From Actinomycetota bacterium (GTDB lineage: Bacteria; Actinomycetota; Acidimicrobiia; Acidimicrobiales; Acidimicrobiaceae), in NCBI GenBank assembly GCA_027320695.1, contig DAHVKW010000008.1, forward strand, positions 1 to 32,199: 32,199 bases of DNA. The letters are read 5' to 3'. The position numbers and the translations under genes are program-made. Shown here piece by piece: positions 8,143-17,148 of the stretch. Position 1 is the first letter of the stretch; the number at the start of each line of letters is the position of its first letter. The notes beneath the pieces were generated by a model, which saw nothing but the letters and a program-made list of their open reading frames with translations, did not search any database and had not been told where the DNA came from.

Positions 8143-9598
8143 AATCGTTGCTGGAACGGTTTACCTGGTGGGAGCCGGACCCGGAGATCCCGGTCTGCTG
8201 ACCATCCGTGGGAAAGAGCTGCTCTCAATGGCAGATGTAGTGGTGTTTGATCACCTGTCAGACGAGTCTCTGCTCGAATTCTGCAAAGAAGGCGCACGTC
8301 TTGTAGATGTTGGCAAACGCCCGGGACGCCCAGTGCCCCAAAACGAAATCAACGAAGTTTTGATCCGCAGCGCAATGAGCTCCCGGACGATCGTCAGGCT
8401 GAAGGGCGGCGACCCGTTCGTATTCGGTCGCGGAGGCGAGGAAGCTCTCGCTCTAATCGATGCTGGGATTTCATTTGAAGTCGTGCCCGGCGTTTCCTCG
8501 GCGGTTGCCGTGCCCGCCTATGCTGGTATTCCAGTTACGCATCGCGGGCTTTCGACTTCGTTTACGGTGGTCACCGGACATCGGCACGGAAATGCCACCG
8601 ACCAGGTCGATTGGGAATCTCTTGCCAAACTTGGGGGGACAATCGTCGTGCTCATGGGTGTCGCGCACCGGTTTGAGATTGCTGAGAAGCTGATCAGCGG
8701 GGGTCTGGCGCCCAAGACGCCAGTCGCAGCTATTCGATGGGGTACGAGAGGCGACCAACTTACGATCCGAACGACCTTGGAGGACCTCGGAGGCGCTGAG
8801 ATACTTTCGCCGTCGACGATCGTGATTGGCGGCGTCGCCAGCCTTGATTTGAATTGGTTTGGAAAGCGGCCATTGCTCGGCAAGAGGATCGTGATTACCC
8901 GGGCCAAGGCACAGTCGGCGGGCCTGGAGCAAAAGCTCAGGGACCTGGGCGGGCATGTTATCTCTGTGCCTGCAATCAGAATCGGACCCCCTGTCGACAA
9001 TTATCAAGCTTTGGCGGAAGCCGCGGAAAATATCTCGCGCTACGACTGGATAATTTTTACCTCGGCAAATGCCGTGCCGAGATTCTTCAAATTTTTACGC
9101 GATTCACGCGATCTTGCTGGCGTCAAAGTAGCCGCAATCGGGGAAGGCACCGCCAGAGAAATTGCCAAGTTCAACATTGTCGCGGACCTGGTGCCGCCGC
9201 GCTTCGTCGCGGAGGCTCTAGTCGCGGACTTCCCTCCCGGCTCCGGACGCATCTTGCTGCCGCGCGCCGAAGTGGCGAGAGACGTGATACCTGTCGAGCT
9301 GGGCAGGACGGGTTGGCAGGTGGACGTGGTCGAGGCCTACCGAACCGAAATCCCGCCCATGGACATCGAACTTGCAGAGAAGATTGTGGCTAGCGACGCA
9401 ATAACCTTCGCGTCGTCTTCTGCTGCTTCGAACTTCTTGTCAAAGTATGGCGTCGGATGTTTGCCGGCACTAGTGGTCTCAATCGGTCCGATCACAAACA
9501 AGACGTTGGAAGAGTTCGGGGTCAGGAACTCAGTCATGGCTGCTACCCACGATATGGGCGGGCTCGTAAATACGCTGGTCTCTTCGCTGAATCAATAG
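8135..9598 (+). CDS. Fused uroporphyrinogen-III C-methyltransferase / uroporphyrinogen-III synthase (CobA-HemD)
   Basis: VYLVGAGPGDPGLLTIRGKELL, VRLKGGDPFVFGRGGEEALAL, VPGVSSAVAVPAYAGIPVTHRG (SUMT) followed by a HemD domain (GKRIVITRAKAQS ... WIIFTSANAVPRFF ... AITFASSSAASNF). ATG at 8135 preferred over 8069. Confidence 0.95.
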   Translation: MTEIVAGTVYLVGAGPGDPGLLTIRGKELLSMADVVVFDHLSDESLLEFCKEGARLVDVGKRPGRPVPQNEINEVLIRSAMSSRTIVRLKGGDPFVFGRGGEEALALIDAGISFEVVPGVSSAVAVPAYAGIPVTHRGLSTSFTVVTGHRHGNATDQVDWESLAKLGGTIVVLMGVAHRFEIAEKLISGGLAPKTPVAAIRWGTRGDQLTIRTTLEDLGGAEILSPSTIVIGGVASLDLNWFGKRPLLGKRIVITRAKAQSAGLEQKLRDLGGHVISVPAIRIGPPVDNYQALAEAAENISRYDWIIFTSANAVPRFFKFLRDSRDLAGVKVAAIGEGTAREIAKFNIVADLVPPRFVAEALVADFPPGSGRILLPRAEVARDVIPVELGRTGWQVDVVEAYRTEIPPMDIELAEKIVASDAITFASSSAASNFLSKYGVGCLPALVVSIGPITNKTLEEFGVRNSVMAATHDMGGLVNTLVSSLNQ

Positions 9599-9604
9599 GG
9601 CCAA

Positions 9605-9636
9605 ATTCGCATTTGGGTTGATTCGCATTTGGGTGG
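9605..9636. repeat. Two-copy 16-bp tandem repeat in the hemD-hemB spacer
   Basis: ATTCGCATTTGGGTTG / ATTCGCATTTGGGTGG, 15/16 identical. Confidence 0.85.
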
Positions 9637-9730
9637 CGCTGCCTGCAAGGGGAATAGCATCCTGGCGACGAGCCGGAGAATACCCGCTGTTGCCTGCTGG
9701 GTGAGGTCGGGAATGAAATAATCTGGAATT

Positions 9731-10711
9731 GTGACTTTTCCAATGCATCGTCATCGCCGCCTAAGAAGAACTCCTGCTCTTCGCCGTCTCGTGTCGGAGA
9801 CTAGTCTTAGCGTCGATGATCTGATCACCCCAATTTTCGTTCGTGAGGGAATTGATTCCCCAATCGAGATCCCATCTTTGCCAGGAGTGTTTCAGCACGA
9901 CGTCAAATCGGCCACTGAGTTTTGCAAGCGGCTCATCGATCTCGGTATCCCAGGAGTGATTATCTTCGGCATACCTGAGAGCAAGGATGAACTCGGATCG
10001 GCTGCTTGGGATCCGGATGGAATAGCGCAAGTCGCCATTTCTGAAATCAAATCGGCGGTTGCTGACGATTTGGTTGTGATGGCCGACCTGTGTCTTGACG
10101 AGTACACCTCCAGCGGCCACTGCGGAGTTTTCAGGTCTCCAAGCGATGTTGACAACGATGCCACGCTTGAGCTGTATGCAAAAGTGGCGATTGCGCAGGC
10201 GCAGGCCGGAGTGGATCTAGTTGGGCCATCGGGGATGATGGATGGTCAGGTCGGCGTGATCCGCAATGCCCTCGATCACGATGGTTACACCGACGTGGGA
10301 ATCATGGCCTACTCTGCAAAATATGCTTCAGCTTTATATGGCCCGTTCAGATATGCCGTGGACGTAACCATTGCCGACGGCGGCAACAGGAGCACTTACC
10401 AGCAGGATTTTCGCAACTCCAAGGAGTCCTTGTCGGAAATACTTGCCGATGTGGACCAAGGCGCTGACATTGTTATGGTCAAGCCGGCCATGACGTATTT
10501 GGACATCGTCTCGCTGGCAAGCCGAAACGTGACGGTCCCTGTAGCCGCATATCACGTGTCTGGGGAGTACGCAATGATAAAGGCTGCCGACGCCAACGGT
10601 TCGATAGACGGTGACGCAGTCGCGATTGAACAGCTGACAGCCATCAAGCGTGCCGGCGCGTCGATGATATTGACTTATTTCGCTCCGTTTATATCGGAAC
10701 TATTGGGCTAG
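9731..10711 (+). CDS. hemB: Delta-aminolevulinic acid dehydratase (porphobilinogen synthase)
   Basis: HRHRRLRRTPALRRLVSET, VMADLCLDEYTSSGHCG, VGPSGMMDGQVGVIR, VMVKPAMTYLDI, YHVSGEYAMIKAA; GTG start. Confidence 0.97.
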   Translation: MTFPMHRHRRLRRTPALRRLVSETSLSVDDLITPIFVREGIDSPIEIPSLPGVFQHDVKSATEFCKRLIDLGIPGVIIFGIPESKDELGSAAWDPDGIAQVAISEIKSAVADDLVVMADLCLDEYTSSGHCGVFRSPSDVDNDATLELYAKVAIAQAQAGVDLVGPSGMMDGQVGVIRNALDHDGYTDVGIMAYSAKYASALYGPFRYAVDVTIADGGNRSTYQQDFRNSKESLSEILADVDQGADIVMVKPAMTYLDIVSLASRNVTVPVAAYHVSGEYAMIKAADANGSIDGDAVAIEQLTAIKRAGASMILTYFAPFISELLG

Positions 10712-10768
10712 CTGTCGGCTGCAGGTAGCCTCCATTTATCTCGCCGACGAACAAGGAGCCGAGAACTC

Positions 10769-12082
10769 ATGTCTGCCCATTCAGAACCGTCCTATACCAA
10801 CAAGCAGCTTTTCGAGCGAGCATGCAAAGTAATACCTGGTGGCGTGAATTCTCCCGTGCGGGCCTTCAAATCGGTGGGCGGAACCCCTTTTTTTGTCGCC
10901 AAGGGGAAGGGTGCGTACCTGATCGACGAGGAGGGCAAAAGCTACATAGACTACATTCAGTCTTATGGCGCAGTGATCCTTGGTCATGCTGATGAGCGGA
11001 TTACTTTAGCCATCGAGCACGCCGCGCGATTAGGTTCGACTTTTGGAGCCCCCACCTTGGGAGAAGTTGCTCTGGCAGAGTTGATCGTCGGCAGAGCCGA
11101 GGGATGCGACATGGTGCGCCTCACCTCGTCAGGAACCGAGGCGGCAATGAGCGCCGTCCGTTTGGCTAGGGCTTTCACTGGACGGGAAAAGATACTCAAG
11201 TTTGACGGCTGCTACCATGGGCATTCCGACGCCTTGCTTGTAGGAGGCGGCTCAGGTGTCGCTTCGCTCGGGATCCCGGATTCAATTGGGATTCCTCAGG
11301 GCGCAGTCTCTAACACGGTCGTTGCTCCCTATAACGAGTTGCCGCCCATAGACGATACCTATGCCGCGGTGATCGTTGAGCCTGTGGCCGCCAATATGGG
11401 CCTTGTTCCCCCGGCCCCCGGCTTTCTGGAGGGCCTTAGGAAGCTCTGCAGTGAAAATGGCGTTGTGCTGATTTTCGATGAGGTAATCACTGGATTTCGC
11501 CTCAGCGCCGGCGGAGCCTCCAGGTATTTCGGAGTTGTCCCTGACATGTGGTGTTTTGGCAAGGTCATTGGCGGCGGCATGCCAATTGGAGCCTTCGGAG
11601 GCAGACGGGACATCATGGAATTGCTGGCGCCTATTGGTCCTGTCTATCAAGCTGGCACCTTGTCCGGTAATCCCTTGGCGACTAGTGCCGGCGCAACCGT
11701 TCTTGGCCTTCTTGACGATGCAAGATACCAGGATCTTGCTCAAACCGCCGAGCGATTAGCAAATGGCCTGAAAGAGGCGATAGCCTCCGCTGGGATCGAG
11801 GTTCAAGTTCCGCGGGTGTCGACTCTTGTCGGCATATTTTTCGGTTCCGATCCCGTAGACAATTACGCAGATGCCAAGCGATCGGTGGCTCTTGGCCTTT
11901 ACCCCAAGTTTTTCAAGGAAATGCTGGATTTGGGAGTTGCTCTGGCACCTGGCCCATACGAAGCCATATTCCCTGGGCTGAGCCATACCGACATTGAAGT
12001 CAGCCGTACTGTCGAGGCGGCCGCGGAGGCGGCGGCAAGGATTTCGAGGTTGCCGACTGACTCTCCGTATCCCGGCAAATAA
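10769..12082 (+). CDS. hemL: Glutamate-1-semialdehyde 2,1-aminomutase
   Basis: VIPGGVNSPVRAFKSVGGTP, LTSSGTEAAMSAVRLARAFTGR, FDGCYHGHSD, FDEVITGFRL, GKVIGGGMPIGAFGG. Confidence 0.98.
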   Translation: MSAHSEPSYTNKQLFERACKVIPGGVNSPVRAFKSVGGTPFFVAKGKGAYLIDEEGKSYIDYIQSYGAVILGHADERITLAIEHAARLGSTFGAPTLGEVALAELIVGRAEGCDMVRLTSSGTEAAMSAVRLARAFTGREKILKFDGCYHGHSDALLVGGGSGVASLGIPDSIGIPQGAVSNTVVAPYNELPPIDDTYAAVIVEPVAANMGLVPPAPGFLEGLRKLCSENGVVLIFDEVITGFRLSAGGASRYFGVVPDMWCFGKVIGGGMPIGAFGGRRDIMELLAPIGPVYQAGTLSGNPLATSAGATVLGLLDDARYQDLAQTAERLANGLKEAIASAGIEVQVPRVSTLVGIFFGSDPVDNYADAKRSVALGLYPKFFKEMLDLGVALAPGPYEAIFPGLSHTDIEVSRTVEAAAEAAARISRLPTDSPYPGK

Positions 12083-12335
12083 TAAGGTCACATATACGAC
12101 CTGTGTGATAGGGGACTATTTGATAACGTTTTAATTGCGCGGTTTTTCCCAGTTGTAGAAAATTATCGGAGAAATTACCGTGAAATCACCTTTTCGTTTG
12201 GCGCCAACAGGTGTTTGAATGCTAAGAAAAGTAGTGGAAAATTATCTGGTTCGTATCCAGCGTTTGGCGGGATCATACTAAGGTGATCGGGGCGACGGTC
12301 TCGGGTTTATTATCTACGCGAGAGGATGTGAGGTT

Positions 12336-12785
12336 TTGATTCAGTATTTGCCAATTTTGGCTTTAATGGTATTGGCGACGCTGTTTGCAGGACTTTCAAT
12401 AATTGCTTCAGTCATTATGGCTCCTCGGAAGCCAAATCCTGCTAAAAGCGCACCTTACGAATGTGGCATCATTCCAAGTCACGAACCGCCGGAACGTTTC
12501 CCGGTTCGTTTTTATCTTGTGGCAATGATTTTTGTGGTATTCGATATTGAAATAATTTTCATTTACCCGTATGCAGTCATTTCTAGATCTCTTGGGACCT
12601 TTGGAGTTGTGGAAATGTTGGTATTTGGTGCGACCATGTTTGTCGCGTTTCTCTACCTGATTTCCAACGGAGCGCTTAACTGGGGTCGTATCAAGGGAAA
12701 TAGAGACGAAGATAGTCCGTTCGAGGGACGAACTACTGCATCCACCATTCGGCGGGTGAGTTCAAAGGAAAAGACCGCAGCATGA
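12336..12785 (+). CDS. nuoA: NADH-quinone oxidoreductase subunit A (TTG start)
   Basis: PYECGIIPSHEPPERFPVRFYLVAMIFVVFDIEIIFIYPYAV; first gene of the nuo operon. Confidence 0.95.
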   Translation: MIQYLPILALMVLATLFAGLSIIASVIMAPRKPNPAKSAPYECGIIPSHEPPERFPVRFYLVAMIFVVFDIEIIFIYPYAVISRSLGTFGVVEMLVFGATMFVAFLYLISNGALNWGRIKGNRDEDSPFEGRTTASTIRRVSSKEKTAA

Positions 12786-12817
12786 ACCAAAAATCTCACG
12801 TTGGGGCGTGTCAATAA

Positions 12818-13393
12818 ATGGGATTAGAAGATCTAAATCACAATTTCTTTACTGGCAATATTGAAAACTTGGTCAAGTGGGCCAGACGTAATTCTGTTTG
12901 GCCCGCGACTTTTGGTTTGGCCTGCTGCGCCATCGAGATGATGGCCACCGCTGCCGCAGATTTCGATATCAGCCGCTTTGGCATGGAGGTCTTCAGGGCC
13001 TCTCCGAGGCAATCCGACCTGATGATTGTTGCCGGACGTGTATCTCAAAAGATGGCTCCGGTACTTAGGCAGGTATATGACCAAATGCCGGATCCAAAGT
13101 GGGTGATCTCGATGGGAGTTTGCGCTTCAACCGGAGGAATGTTCAACAACTACGCCATCGTACAAGGGGTAGATCAGATTGTTCCTGTTGACGTTTACGC
13201 TCCAGGATGTCCTCCGGGGCCGGAAACTCTGTTGCACGCGATCCTAACTCTGCATGAAAAGATCAGAACTGGCGACATAACCAAGAGGCGCGCCCAAACT
13301 ATGGCCGGTGCCCAGATACAGCTTGGTGAAGTGGAGCGGTCCAACCCGATACGTGTTCGCGGAGCCGCGAAAAAGAAGGTCTTAGGAGTATGA
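12818..13393 (+). CDS. nuoB: NADH-quinone oxidoreductase subunit B
   Basis: [53 protein letters not shown]. Confidence 0.97.
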   Translation: MGLEDLNHNFFTGNIENLVKWARRNSVWPATFGLACCAIEMMATAAADFDISRFGMEVFRASPRQSDLMIVAGRVSQKMAPVLRQVYDQMPDPKWVISMGVCASTGGMFNNYAIVQGVDQIVPVDVYAPGCPPGPETLLHAILTLHEKIRTGDITKRRAQTMAGAQIQLGEVERSNPIRVRGAAKKKVLGV

Positions 13394-13833
13394 GCACGTC
13401 CGAAATCTTGCACGTTGAACGCGCCGGCTATCTGGCCGCCATTGAAGATCTCAAGTCTCAGGGATTTGAGATGTGCGCAGATGTCACCGCGGTTGATTAT
13501 CTAACCAATATGGGCCGTCAGCTTCCAGACGGGGTTGTTCCTCAGCGTTACGAAGTTGTCGTAGTCCTTTTGTCTCTTGCTAAGAGATCGAGAATGAGAA
13601 TCCGGGTTCAGGTTCCTGAGGATGATCCGACGATAGAGACTCTGTTTTTTCTCTACCCTGGGAGCGAGGCCATGGAGAGGGAAGTTTACGACCTATTCGG
13701 AATCAAGTTCGTTAACCATCCCGATCTCACCAGAATACTGATGCCTCAGGACTGGGATGGGCATCCGCTCAGGAAAGACTATTCCGTCGGTGCTGTGCCG
13801 GTTCAATTCAAGTCAGTAAACGGGGCGGGCTAG
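13390..13833 (+). CDS. nuoC: NADH-quinone oxidoreductase subunit C
   Basis: [38 protein letters not shown]. Confidence 0.96.
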   Translation: MSTSEILHVERAGYLAAIEDLKSQGFEMCADVTAVDYLTNMGRQLPDGVVPQRYEVVVVLLSLAKRSRMRIRVQVPEDDPTIETLFFLYPGSEAMEREVYDLFGIKFVNHPDLTRILMPQDWDGHPLRKDYSVGAVPVQFKSVNGAG

Positions 13834-13835
13834 AT

Positions 13836-15215
13836 ATGGGAAAGAAAATGGACGACACAGCGAAGGCTGATGGTCTTTCTGGGAAAGAAGCTGGAAGCTT
13901 TAGTCTGATACCAGAGACCAGCGAAGGTCTGCAGGAAATGCAGCTGGAGGACCAGACTAACCCGAATGAGCTTTCTACGGAGTTTGGCTCGACCCTGAGA
14001 CTGCCGGAGGGGATTGACGTGAATCCCGCCGACATCGATATTGAATTTGCCGATGAGAAGATGATCATCAACATGGGACCTCAGCACCCTTCGACACATG
14101 GGGTTTTGCGTTTGATGATGGAACTGGACGGGGAGGTCATACTTCGGACCAAGCCAGTGGTTGGTTATCTGCATACCGGCATGGAAAAGACGGGCGAAAA
14201 CCTCACGTACCTCCAGGGACCGACCAATGTGACTCGGATGGATTACCTGTCGCCGCTACACAACGAGCTGGTTTTCTCCCTGGCAACTGAAAAGCTGCTT
14301 GGTTTGGAGCTGCCCGAAAGAGCCACCTGGATTCGCATGCTGATGACCGAGCTAAACCGATGCACTTCACATCTCATGTGGATGGCGACCAACGGCATGG
14401 ATCTCGGGTCTACATCGATGATGCTGTACGGTTTCAGAGAACGTGAGATGATCCTGGCCTTCTTCGAGAAGGTAACCGGCCTGCGGATGAACCACAACTA
14501 TATCCGCCCCGGAGGCGTGGCGGCTGACCTGCCCGATGGGTGGGAAGACGATGTGATGTCGATTCTCGAGACTATTCCAGGCCGTCTTGACGAGTATGAC
14601 GAGCTGCTTACGGGCCAGCCAATATTCAGGGAGAGAGTAGACAACGTGGGGATACTCACTGCCGAGCAGGCAGTAGCGTTGTCCGCCACGGGGCCGATTC
14701 TTCGTTCAACCGGAGTTGCCTGGGACCTTCGAAGAGACATGCCGTATCTCAACTACGATCAGGTCGAGTTTGATGTAATCGTGGGCTCGGTTGGCGACTG
14801 TTTCGACAGGTATTCGGTGAGGCTGAACGAGATCAGGGAGTCCCTGCGCATCATTGCGCAAGTCGTCGAGAAGATGCCTTCCGGAGATTACAGAATTCAG
14901 GACAAGAAGGTGACCCCTCCGCCACGGATTCGAATCGATGAGTCAATGGAGGCACTGATACACCACTTCAAGCTCTTCACCCACGGATTCAAAATTCCTG
15001 AGGGCGAGGTCTATGTCGCCGTTGAGTCGCCAAGGGGTGAGCTGGGCTGTTACCTAGTGTCCGACGGTTCAAACCGGCCATACAGGATGCATATTCGTGG
15101 GCCGTCATTCGTCAATTTGCAAACACTTCCCGCCATGCTTCGCGGCGGCATCATCGCCGACGCGATAGCCGCTATTTCCTCAGTTGATCCGGTTATGGGA
15201 GAGGTTGATCGCTAA
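13836..15215 (+). CDS. nuoD: NADH-quinone oxidoreductase subunit D
   Basis: INMGPQHPSTHGVLRLMMELDGE, HTGMEKTGEN, RMDYLSPLHNE, PRGELGCYLVSDGSNRPYRMHIRGPSF. Confidence 0.97.
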   Translation: MGKKMDDTAKADGLSGKEAGSFSLIPETSEGLQEMQLEDQTNPNELSTEFGSTLRLPEGIDVNPADIDIEFADEKMIINMGPQHPSTHGVLRLMMELDGEVILRTKPVVGYLHTGMEKTGENLTYLQGPTNVTRMDYLSPLHNELVFSLATEKLLGLELPERATWIRMLMTELNRCTSHLMWMATNGMDLGSTSMMLYGFREREMILAFFEKVTGLRMNHNYIRPGGVAADLPDGWEDDVMSILETIPGRLDEYDELLTGQPIFRERVDNVGILTAEQAVALSATGPILRSTGVAWDLRRDMPYLNYDQVEFDVIVGSVGDCFDRYSVRLNEIRESLRIIAQVVEKMPSGDYRIQDKKVTPPPRIRIDESMEALIHHFKLFTHGFKIPEGEVYVAVESPRGELGCYLVSDGSNRPYRMHIRGPSFVNLQTLPAMLRGGIIADAIAAISSVDPVMGEVDR

Positions 15216-15217
15216 CA

Positions 15218-15856
15218 ATGTCTTTTTTTAGCTCAGAGAATTTGGAAAAAGCTCAGGTCCTAATCGGTTTATATCCGGAAAAACGCTCAGCGCTCATACC
15301 GCTTTGCCACCTGGCCCAAGGCCAACACGGACATTTATCCAATGAGGCTATGGAACAGATTGCTGAACTGCTGGATATCCAGCCGGCAGAGGTTTTGGGC
15401 ACAGCCTCCTTTTATGACATGCTCCATACCGAGGAAGTAGGCAAGTACCTGGTTGGCGTGTGCACTAATGTCGCCTGCATGCTTGGCGGCGGAATCGAGC
15501 TGCTGGAACACGCAAGCGATGTGCTGGGTGTGCCTATCGGCGGAACTACGGAAGATGGAATGTTCACCTTGGAGGAGGTGGAGTGTGTAGCCCACTGCGA
15601 TAAGGCTCCATGCGCTCAGGTGAATTACCGCTATTTTGGTCCTTTGGCCAACGGAGACTTTGATCAGTTGGTTGATGATCTCAGGAATGACCGGCTGTCA
15701 GAATCCGTGCCACCACATGGCGTTCTTTCGCAGGTGTTCAGAGACGCCCCGGCAATGGTTCCGCTGGAAATCATCCACCGGGAGCGCAGAGCTATGGATG
15801 ACGAGAAGAAGGCAAGGCTGGCTGCCCTCAATAAGGATGCGGGGGGCAATCAATGA
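15218..15856 (+). CDS. nuoE: NADH-quinone oxidoreductase subunit E
   Basis: KRSALIPLCHLAQGQHGHLS, ATASFYDM-like GTASFYDMLHTE, VCTNVACMLGGG, EVECVAHCDKAPCAQVN. Confidence 0.95.
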   Translation: MSFFSSENLEKAQVLIGLYPEKRSALIPLCHLAQGQHGHLSNEAMEQIAELLDIQPAEVLGTASFYDMLHTEEVGKYLVGVCTNVACMLGGGIELLEHASDVLGVPIGGTTEDGMFTLEEVECVAHCDKAPCAQVNYRYFGPLANGDFDQLVDDLRNDRLSESVPPHGVLSQVFRDAPAMVPLEIIHRERRAMDDEKKARLAALNKDAGGNQ

Positions 15857-17148
15857 GTACGAAGATCGTGACGGCGCGAGTCGGAGTCCCCGAATCGTTT
15901 CTGCTCTCCACCTATCTCGGGCATGGCGGGTACTCGGCGCTCAGGAAGGCGCTTTCGATGACTCCCGAGGATGTTCATGCTGAGGTTATGGCTTCAGGCA
16001 TGCTTGGGCGAGGCGGCGCAGGCTTTGAAGCCGGGAGAAAGTGGTCGATGCTCAAGCAGGACCCAATCAGGTACCTGGTTGTAAATGGCGACGAATCTGA
16101 GCCCTCAACCTTCAAGGATCATCTGCTGGTGGAGAATGATCCGCATCAGCTGATTGAAGGAACGTTAATAACTGCCTACGCTATCGGAGCTACCCGAGCA
16201 TTCATCTACTTGAGAGGTGAGTTTGCCCTCGGGTTGGAAAGGGTCCAGACCGCGATAAACGAGGCATATGCCTATGGTGCGATAGGCGCGAATATCTTTG
16301 GCTCCGGATTTTCTATTGATCTGGTTCTTCAACCTGGCGCGGGAGCTTATATTTGCGGTGAAGAGACGGCGCTGATCGAATCTTTAGAAGGAAAGCGCGG
16401 GTTTCCAAGGATTAAGCCTCCCTATTTCCCGGCCGTTATTGGTCTCTATGGAGCACCGACGATTGTAAACAACGTAGAAACGATGTCCAACGTTCCCTGG
16501 ATTATAACAAACGGGGGCAAGGCGTTTGCGGCGCTCGGCAAGGGCCGCTCCACTGGTACGCGGCTCTTCGCACTATCTGGCGATGTCGTGAAGCCAGGAA
16601 ATTATGAGTTGGAGATGACGTCGAAGACATTCAGGGAGCTGATCTACGACCCCGATCTTGGCGGCGGGCTAAGAGACGGCCGCAGCGTAAAGGCGGTCAT
16701 TCCGGGAGGCGTGTCAGCCCCGTGGATCGGCCCAGATAATTTGGATCTGCCCCTCGGCCAAGATGAGGTCGCTCAGGCGGGCTCCATGCTGGGATCCGGG
16801 TCGATCATTGTGCTAGATGACCACTCCTGTGCGGTAAGGGCTGTCTGGCGTATAACCAAGTTCTTCTCCAGAGAATCCTGCGGCCAGTGTACGCCTTGTC
16901 GTGAAGGTTCAGGCTGGATTGAAAAGATCATGCATCGGATCGAATTGGGATCCGGTACCGAAAGCGATTTGGACTTGCTCCTGGACGTGTGTGACAATAT
17001 CGCGCCAGGACTTACTTGGCCTCCGCAGCAGACGACGATTTGTGTGCTGGGCCCTTCAATCCCATCATCTGTGGTCAGCGGAATAAAGATGTTCAGGGAT
17101 GAGTTCATGGTCCACATTAAGGAAGAAGGGTGTCCCTTTGTCCACTGA
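15853..17148 (+). CDS. nuoF: NADH-quinone oxidoreductase subunit F
   Basis: GRGGAGFEAGRKWSML, VVNGDESEPSTFKDHLL, GAGAYICGEETALIESLEGKRGFPRIKPPYF, ESCGQCTPCREGSGW. Confidence 0.97.
   Translation: MSTKIVTARVGVPESFLLSTYLGHGGYSALRKALSMTPEDVHAEVMASGMLGRGGAGFEAGRKWSMLKQDPIRYLVVNGDESEPSTFKDHLLVENDPHQLIEGTLITAYAIGATRAFIYLRGEFALGLERVQTAINEAYAYGAIGANIFGSGFSIDLVLQPGAGAYICGEETALIESLEGKRGFPRIKPPYFPAVIGLYGAPTIVNNVETMSNVPWIITNGGKAFAALGKGRSTGTRLFALSGDVVKPGNYELEMTSKTFRELIYDPDLGGGLRDGRSVKAVIPGGVSAPWIGPDNLDLPLGQDEVAQAGSMLGSGSIIVLDDHSCAVRAVWRITKFFSRESCGQCTPCREGSGWIEKIMHRIELGSGTESDLDLLLDVCDNIAPGLTWPPQQTTICVLGPSIPSSVVSGIKMFRDEFMVHIKEEGCPFVH

Noticed and set aside
7710-8297. 195-aa minus ORF antisense to hemC/cobA-hemD
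   Set aside because: Long antisense frame explained by codon bias of the high-GC coding strand; no independent motif.
8854-9393. 179-aa alternative-frame plus ORF inside cobA-hemD
   Set aside because: Arg/Gly/Ser-rich shadow frame inside a clearly coding HemD domain.
12170-12200. Possible Rex operator around GTGAAATCAC upstream of nuoA
   Set aside because: Only a 4-bp half-site match each side; does not meet the TTGTGAA-N-TTCACAA pattern.
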